Source of the DNA: Deltaproteobacteria bacterium
Lineage (GTDB): Bacteria > UBA10199 > JACPAL01 > GCA-016699445
Length of the DNA stretch: 64,000 nucleotides
Direction: 5' to 3'
NCBI GenBank assembly: GCA_016699445.1
Contig: CP064976.1
Location: 744,001 to 808,000 of the forward strand
A program made the position numbers and the translations under genes. The notes beneath the pieces are model-generated. The model searched no databases and had not been told where the DNA came from. It worked only from the letters and a program-made list of their open reading frames with translations. This document shows, piece after piece, positions 59,724-64,000 of this stretch; within the stretch, counting starts at the first letter, position 1; each line of letters begins with the position of its first letter.

Positions 59724-60562
59724 TTATCCAGCTACATCCACTCGTAGTTTTTTACGCACAGCCAACTCGGCGGGAGTGATCATCTTTCCCCGGTACCGAG
59801 CAAGGACGGCACCATGCGCACCGTTTCCACGAAGTTCCTAAGCGCATGAGTCTCGATCGAAGCCGCCTGGTCCGAACCATACATCGCGCGGTCTAAAGTG
59901 ATATGGCGTTCCAATGAAGTGGCACCCAAAGCAACGGCAGTAGTGCATACTTTCAATAAAGAACTCTCATGGCCGGAGTAGCCGACATCACAGCCGTAAC
60001 GGGCCCTTAACATGGGGATGCACCTTAAATTCGCATTCTCTTCCGGCATCGGGTAAGTACTATTGCAGTGAAGCAGCTCAAAGGGACAATTGGCTTTTCG
60101 AAAAAGCTCAACCACTTCATCGAGCTCCTCTAAAGTCGCCATTCCCGTGGAGATGAAGGCCTTCTTTCCTTCGGAAGCGATCTCACGCAGCAGGGGCTTA
60201 TGACCCAACATGGCCGACGCGACCTTGTTGAACGAGACTTTAAAATCTCGAATAAACTTTTGCGAGTCGACATCCCACGCCGACGCCGTCCAAGCCACGC
60301 CTTTTTCCTTACAGTAACGGTCTATTTCCGTATATTGCTCACGGCTAAACTCCAACCCCATCTTCTGTTCACGTTGGGTCTTCCCCCAGGGACTTTCTCG
60401 TGGGCTGTCCAAAAGCTCTTTTGTGTACACTTTATCAATCGTACGCTTCTGGAACTTCACAGCATCGAAACCTGCGTCAGCGGCGGCGTCAATAAGTTGT
60501 TTCGCGATGTCCATGCTTCCATTGTGGTTGATACCAATTTCAGCAATTAGATATAAGCTCAT
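59724..60562 (-). CDS. NeuB-family sugar-acid synthase without SAF domain, frameshifted near the end
   Basis: About 279 residues when restored. LIAEIGINHNGSMDIAKQLI, FDAVKFQKRTIDKVY, KKAFISTGMATLEELDEVVE, LLHCNSTYPMP, VGYSGHESS and GATSLERHITLDRAMYGSDQ are the NeuB barrel motifs. The frame is lost at 59782-59787; one more base gives MITPAELAVRKKLRVDVAG and a stop at 59724. The C-terminal antifreeze-like (SAF) domain of sialic and pseudaminic synthases is absent. NeuB enzymes join phosphoenolpyruvate to an amino or neutral sugar. Confidence 0.86.
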
Positions 60563-61097
60563 CGATTTTCTCCTTTGATAGTTTATTAATTCCCAATAAG
60601 CGCTCTATAAAAGCGCGCACGAAACCTTCCCCACCTTTTTGCTTCAAGACTAAATGCGCTAGCTCTGCTATTTTAGGGTGTGCATCTGCTGGCGCTACTG
60701 CATAACCTGCATATCTCATAAGTAACAAGTCATTAAGATCATTACCTAGATATACCAACCCCTTCCACGACTCTAAGTTCAATGGGAAACGCTTTTTCAA
60801 ATAGCCTTGCATAAATGCAAGTTTATCACCAACGCTATGATAACATTTCAATTTTAATTTCCGGGCCCTCATTAATACAACGGGATTGGATTCTTTAGAT
60901 AGAATAAATAACTCGGCATTAAGTTTCTTCTTCTTTTGAAAAACACGCACTAGATCAAAAGCTAAACCATCACTTCGATCGCATCGCACACTTTCATAGC
61001 CATCCTGACCCACCCACACTTTGTTGTCTGTAAAAACCCCATCAAAATCAAAGGCAATTGTATGAATTTGTGATAAAGCTGGAAATGGCTTATGCAA
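60540..61097 (-). CDS. KdsC-like HAD phosphatase
   Basis: 185 residues, TTG start overlapping the GmhA-like stop. IAFDFDGVFTDNKVWV is HAD motif 1 (DxDGVxTD), ILSKESN motif 2, and YLGNDLNDLLLMRYAGYAVA motif 4 with the GNDxND pair. KdsC removes phosphate from KDO-8-phosphate; near relatives act on sialic-acid-9-phosphate. Between a GmhA-like and a NeuB-like gene it may serve either sugar acid. Composition is AT-rich, unlike the cassette immediately downstream. Confidence 0.87.
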   Translation of the reverse strand: MHKPFPALSQIHTIAFDFDGVFTDNKVWVGQDGYESVRCDRSDGLAFDLVRVFQKKKKLNAELFILSKESNPVVLMRARKLKLKCYHSVGDKLAFMQGYLKKRFPLNLESWKGLVYLGNDLNDLLLMRYAGYAVAPADAHPKIAELAHLVLKQKGGEGFVRAFIERLLGINKLSKEKIDELISNC

Positions 61098-61668
61098 GCC
61101 CTAACTCCTGCTCAATTATCTCACAGAGCATATGACCTATGAGGATATGGGACTCTTGAATGCGAGCCGTTATGTTTGAAGGAATCACTAGTGAATAATC
61201 AACCAAATTCTGCGCCACTCCACCGCCTTTTCCTAACAGCGCTACTGTCATCAACCCCATCCGCTTAGCTGCCTTAAAAGCACGCACCACATTCTCACTA
61301 TTCCCTGAAGTAGAGATTCCAATTACAACATCACCAACATGACCCAACCCTTCAATCTGACGAGCAAAAACATCTTCATAACTATAATCATTAGCTATAC
61401 ATGTAAGTATGGATGTATCCGTGGTTAATGCTATGGACCGCAAAGGACGGCGGTTATTTTTGAAACGACCAATAAGTTCTGCCGCCATGTGTTGGCTATC
61501 CGCTGCGCTACCACCATTGCCACACCAAAACAATATACTACCCCGAGCTAGCGACTGGGCTAGCAGTTGTCCGACTGTAATGATTAATTCAGAAAGGCTC
61601 TGATGAACTGATTCTATAACTTTCAGGTGTTCATTAAAATTCTCATCAATAATTTTTTTAAGGTTCAT
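61090..61668 (-). CDS. gmhA: Sedoheptulose-7-phosphate isomerase (GmhA-like)
   Basis: 192 residues, standard length. ILFWCGNGGSAADSQHMAAE and LIGRFKNNRRPLRSIALTTD are near-exact GmhA signatures; IGISTSGNSENVVRAFKAAK is the second SIS loop; HILIGHMLCEIIEQ the C-terminal metal-His helix. It makes D-glycero-D-manno-heptose-7-phosphate for heptose synthesis. No hldE or gmhB is near, so heptose may be made elsewhere or used for another sugar. Confidence 0.9.
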   Translation of the reverse strand: MNLKKIIDENFNEHLKVIESVHQSLSELIITVGQLLAQSLARGSILFWCGNGGSAADSQHMAAELIGRFKNNRRPLRSIALTTDTSILTCIANDYSYEDVFARQIEGLGHVGDVVIGISTSGNSENVVRAFKAAKRMGLMTVALLGKGGGVAQNLVDYSLVIPSNITARIQESHILIGHMLCEIIEQELGLA

Positions 61669-63083
61669 AAGTAATCAAGATCTTTCCTCTTAAGGTTTTG
61701 AAATATATTCTTTACTCTGCACACCTCTTCTTTTTGCCACCAGTAATATTCCGCGCGTAAATGTCCAGACAAATCATTCCTCCATAAAGCTCTTCCTATG
61801 TTCATCAAATCAAAAAATACCGGCGTTGCTAATATCTTTTTTACTATTTTCGATGAAAGATGAGTCTTTTGTGCCAATCTTTTAATGAATGGATGCTCAA
61901 TATATTCATCATGGTGAAGTTTATTCATCTCAGAGGAGACTTCTTCATAAAGAAGAGATTGCAGGTCCTTTGCAATACAATAGGCGACACTTTGACCATC
62001 CGAAGGCCAATTATAGAACTCTTTAAGATAATTCTCCGCCTTTTCAGGTGCAGGTGAGTATGGAATAACATCGAGGATAGAGTCATTTAATACCTTTAAC
62101 AGAGCTGCTTTATCTTCAGGCTGCCAATAAAATTGCATATGAGAAGGATTAATATGATTAGCCAAACTATTATGTTCAGGAAGGCGTGGTCCTATAAGTT
62201 TTTGCATCGATATCACAGGTTTCTTCATCAGCAAAGCTTCTGTTCCTGTTGTTGAGAATTCAGTAATAAGCACGTCAATATCTTCAATGAAATTAAAAAG
62301 TACTGGGTCCCTATTAATATGAAAACAGGGATACTTCGACTTTAAAAACTCATATGACTTATAATTTTCATAAGGATCAGGTCTGAAAATAATTTCATAT
62401 CGACCCGCCTCTGCAAGCGTCTGAATCAAGTCCAGACTTATTCTTAAAGACGCCATCCCGTGCCAAATCCAATCCTCCCATTCACGGTTTTTATCAATAT
62501 AGGCCCGATGGCTTCCTTCTTTTGTACGAAAGTTGTCTATCTCCTGAATTGGGTTGGATCTTATCGTGGGATTAATTGAAAACCCCCGGTTTGCAAAACC
62601 TACACGAATTTTCCTGGTTTGGTCACAACTTCGCTTTTCTGTTTGACGATACGCGTCTAAGCGTGAAGTCCCAAATATTCTTAAGATAGATTCAGGATAG
62701 ATAGATTCTTCAAGCAACCAACGCTTCGAAATATGACTCCATAAATAAACTCGGGAAAGACCTTTAATATAAGAATCCACTCCCATCCCACACATGGTAT
62801 GCCTCAATATTGTAGATTCCTTAGTCGCACAAGCACCCTCCTGGGTCATCAAAACAATTTTACACTGAGGCGCCAAATAGCAGGCAAGATCTTTATATTG
62901 GCCTTCAGTACAGGACAATACGAGCACATTGGGATTAACATTTTCAGCCATAGCCAACATGTTTCCTTTATTGCAGTAATATACCTTAATTCCAAATTCA
63001 CGGAGGTACTCTCCAATGAGCATAACACTCACTAAGTCGCGTGCTTTTTGATCAATAAGTAATAATACTTTCTTCAAAACCAT
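61665..63083 (-). CDS. Surface carbohydrate biosynthesis protein (CDP-glycerol-transferase-like fold)
   Basis: 472 residues. VLLLIDQKARDLVSVMLIGE opens a Rossmann domain; the second half has YEIIFRPDPYENY (an HP-type turn written RPDP), DVLITEFSTTGTEALLMKKP (the DxxxSxxxTEA nucleotide-binding stretch) and a final helical tail. These resemble the surface-carbohydrate proteins of TIGR04396 type. I infer a cytoplasmic glycosyl- or glycerophosphate transferase. It overlaps the GmhA start by four bases and an unassigned frame upstream by 32. Confidence 0.72.
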   Translation of the reverse strand: MVLKKVLLLIDQKARDLVSVMLIGEYLREFGIKVYYCNKGNMLAMAENVNPNVLVLSCTEGQYKDLACYLAPQCKIVLMTQEGACATKESTILRHTMCGMGVDSYIKGLSRVYLWSHISKRWLLEESIYPESILRIFGTSRLDAYRQTEKRSCDQTRKIRVGFANRGFSINPTIRSNPIQEIDNFRTKEGSHRAYIDKNREWEDWIWHGMASLRISLDLIQTLAEAGRYEIIFRPDPYENYKSYEFLKSKYPCFHINRDPVLFNFIEDIDVLITEFSTTGTEALLMKKPVISMQKLIGPRLPEHNSLANHINPSHMQFYWQPEDKAALLKVLNDSILDVIPYSPAPEKAENYLKEFYNWPSDGQSVAYCIAKDLQSLLYEEVSSEMNKLHHDEYIEHPFIKRLAQKTHLSSKIVKKILATPVFFDLMNIGRALWRNDLSGHLRAEYYWWQKEEVCRVKNIFQNLKRKDLDYL

Positions 63084-63303
63084 TCTCCAGATCTTTTTCG
63101 GAGTTTTGAATGACTTTAGAGAGCCTCAAAACATCATCATTACAAAAAACTAACTGACTCTTTAAGTCACCCGAACCATACAGGGCATCCAAGAATTTCT
63201 CAGTTCTTTTTGCATACTCGTTTAATACAGGATTTAAGCCCTTCCAGTTTATCTCACATTTTGACCCACTCCAACAATCAATACGCCATATGTCATGATT
63301 TTT
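63052..63303 (-). other. Unassigned open frame of 83 codons, no usual start
   Basis: This fills the 229-bp gap before the surface-carbohydrate gene. The frame, WRIDCWSGSKCEINWKGLNP then VLNEYAKRTEKFLDALYGSG and on to NGFEESIITY, is protein-like but has no ATG or well-placed GTG/TTG. It follows the PseI stop in the same frame with two more stops between. It might be a remnant, or a small protein whose start is lost by a frame error in the A7 run at 63299-63305. Not recognised. Confidence 0.35.
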
Positions 63304-63312
63304 TTATCAGAG

Positions 63313-64000
63313 TTATCCAACTAAACTCCATTGCATAGGAGTACCCTTTTTAATGTCCTGATTGACTCGCCTACCCAAAAGTATCTCAAAATATTTAGGA
63401 GATAAGCCCATTCCTGGCCTTACACAACGGAGATTTTCACGCGTTAATCTATCGCCTTCTTTCATATCCTGAGATATATAAATCGATCTACGAAACACCA
63501 TTGATTTTTTCTCAGTTTCACTAGGCCCATAAGTTACCTGGCCCAAAGACTGCCATGCACGTTCCGTCTCAATAACCAATGCATGCAGTTCTTCAGGTTC
63601 AATAGAAAAAGCACTGTCGACCCCACCATCTGCACGGCTCAGTGTAAAGTGCTTTTCAATCACACTCGCACCATGAGCGACTGCAGCTATTGCCGCACCA
63701 ATACCCATAGTGTGATCAGAAAGTCCTACTTCACAATTAAATAATGTTCTTAAGTGTGGGATTGTAATGACATTACTATTCTGCGGTGTTGCAGGATAAG
63801 TACTTGTGCATTTAAGTAAAATTAAATCATTACATCCTGACTTGCGCGCCATCTGCACAGCATCATCTATTTCACCAAGCGTCGCCATCCCGGTAGAAAT
63901 AATCATGGGCTTACCTGTAGCGGCTACTTTGGCAATTAAAGGTAGGTGGATATTTTCAAATGAAGCTATCTTATAAGCCGGAACATTTAAACTTTCTAGA
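63313..64000 (-). CDS. Pseudaminic-acid-synthase-like NeuB-family protein, 5' end beyond the window
   Basis: The frame is open to the window edge, giving 228 visible codons of an expected 340-350. LESLNVPAYKIASFENIHLP, MIISTGMATLGEIDDAVQM, LLKCTSTYPATPQNSN, VGLSDHTMGIGAAIAAVAHG and IEKHFTLSRADGGVDSAFSI are PseI/NeuB motifs. A complete SAF domain closes it: RRSIYISQDMKEGDRLTREN and GRRVNQDIKKGTPM. It joins phosphoenolpyruvate to a 6-deoxy-diamino hexose to form pseudaminic or legionaminic acid. It is a second, full-length NeuB relative distinct from that at 59.7 kb. Confidence 0.88.
   Translation of the reverse strand, partial: LESLNVPAYKIASFENIHLPLIAKVAATGKPMIISTGMATLGEIDDAVQMARKSGCNDLILLKCTSTYPATPQNSNVITIPHLRTLFNCEVGLSDHTMGIGAAIAAVAHGASVIEKHFTLSRADGGVDSAFSIEPEELHALVIETERAWQSLGQVTYGPSETEKKSMVFRRSIYISQDMKEGDRLTRENLRCVRPGMGLSPKYFEILLGRRVNQDIKKGTPMQWSLVG

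Overview
The window reads as the surface-polysaccharide and envelope-lipid locus of an AT-rich Gram-negative bacterium. Wza- and Wzi-type outer-membrane export proteins, a Wzz-like chain-length protein, a KdsB-type CMP-sugar transferase, GmhA- and KdsC-like enzymes and two NeuB-family synthases all point to an outer membrane. The phylum cannot be fixed from sequence alone. The lipid genes and the large surface-carbohydrate proteins of Leptospira type would suit a deltaproteobacterial, bdellovibrionotal or spirochaete-like lineage. I see no rRNA, tRNA, CRISPR array or prophage.

Layout. (1) 1-2.2 kb (+): end of a secreted beta-helix protein with low-complexity linkers. (2) 2.3-9.9 kb (mostly -): FAD-dependent isomerase/saturase, Nudix hydrolase, RND lipid exporter, NodB-type deacetylase, GT4 and a flippase-like protein. 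(3) 9.9-17.3 kb: an internally deleted DinD, GlpD, then a tight + strand operon of alkyl-DHAP-synthase-like oxidase, GlcE-like and Fe-S subunits, lipid kinase and PAP2/AUR1-like transferase, suggesting ether-lipid or inositol-lipid synthesis. (4) 17.3-23.6 kb: Wzi (+), then Wzz, Wza, CapD/FlaA1 and initiating sugar transferase (-). (5) 23.6-31.2 kb (-): UDP-deoxyamino-sugar enzymes and glycosyltransferases. (6) 31.2-35.7 kb (-): a decay zone with a broken IS5-like element between remnants of an MBOAT and an SGNH acyltransferase, a wzy-like gene with an in-frame stop and an aminotransferase with an in-frame stop. (7) 35.7-38.7 kb: deacetylase, FemAB-like protein and methyltransferase, preceded by a clear terminator. 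(8) 38.8-47.2 kb: CDP-glucose-derived sugar genes (rfbF, rfbG, epimerase, aminotransferases), methyltransferase, glycosyltransferases. (9) 47.2-55.6 kb: a sugar-acid set (Gfo/Idh, SIS, D-isomer dehydrogenase, IMPase-like, pyruvate aldolase, KdsB-like CMP transferase) plus acyltransferase and an LIC12162-type protein. (10) 55.55-60.56 kb: a sharply bounded GC-richer cassette with a second sugar-acid set (NeuB-like synthase, SpsF-like cytidylyltransferase, class IV aminotransferase, TIM-barrel isomerase, two SDRs). (11) 60.5-64 kb: KdsC-like, GmhA-like, a surface carbohydrate protein and a PseI-type synthase running off the window.

From about 18.9 kb to the end nearly everything lies on the minus strand, with many ATGA-type overlaps, so it is probably a few long transcripts read right to left. 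The logic is nucleotide-sugar synthesis, glycan assembly, polymerisation by a Wzy-type enzyme and export through Wza with Wzi.

The strongest anomaly is that about sixteen otherwise well-conserved genes carry one-base frame breaks, mostly a missing base in a short A/T run. Real decay is convincing around the IS element. Elsewhere assembly error and true pseudogenisation cannot be separated without reads. Where a gene is broken I give the span of the restored gene and the position of the break.
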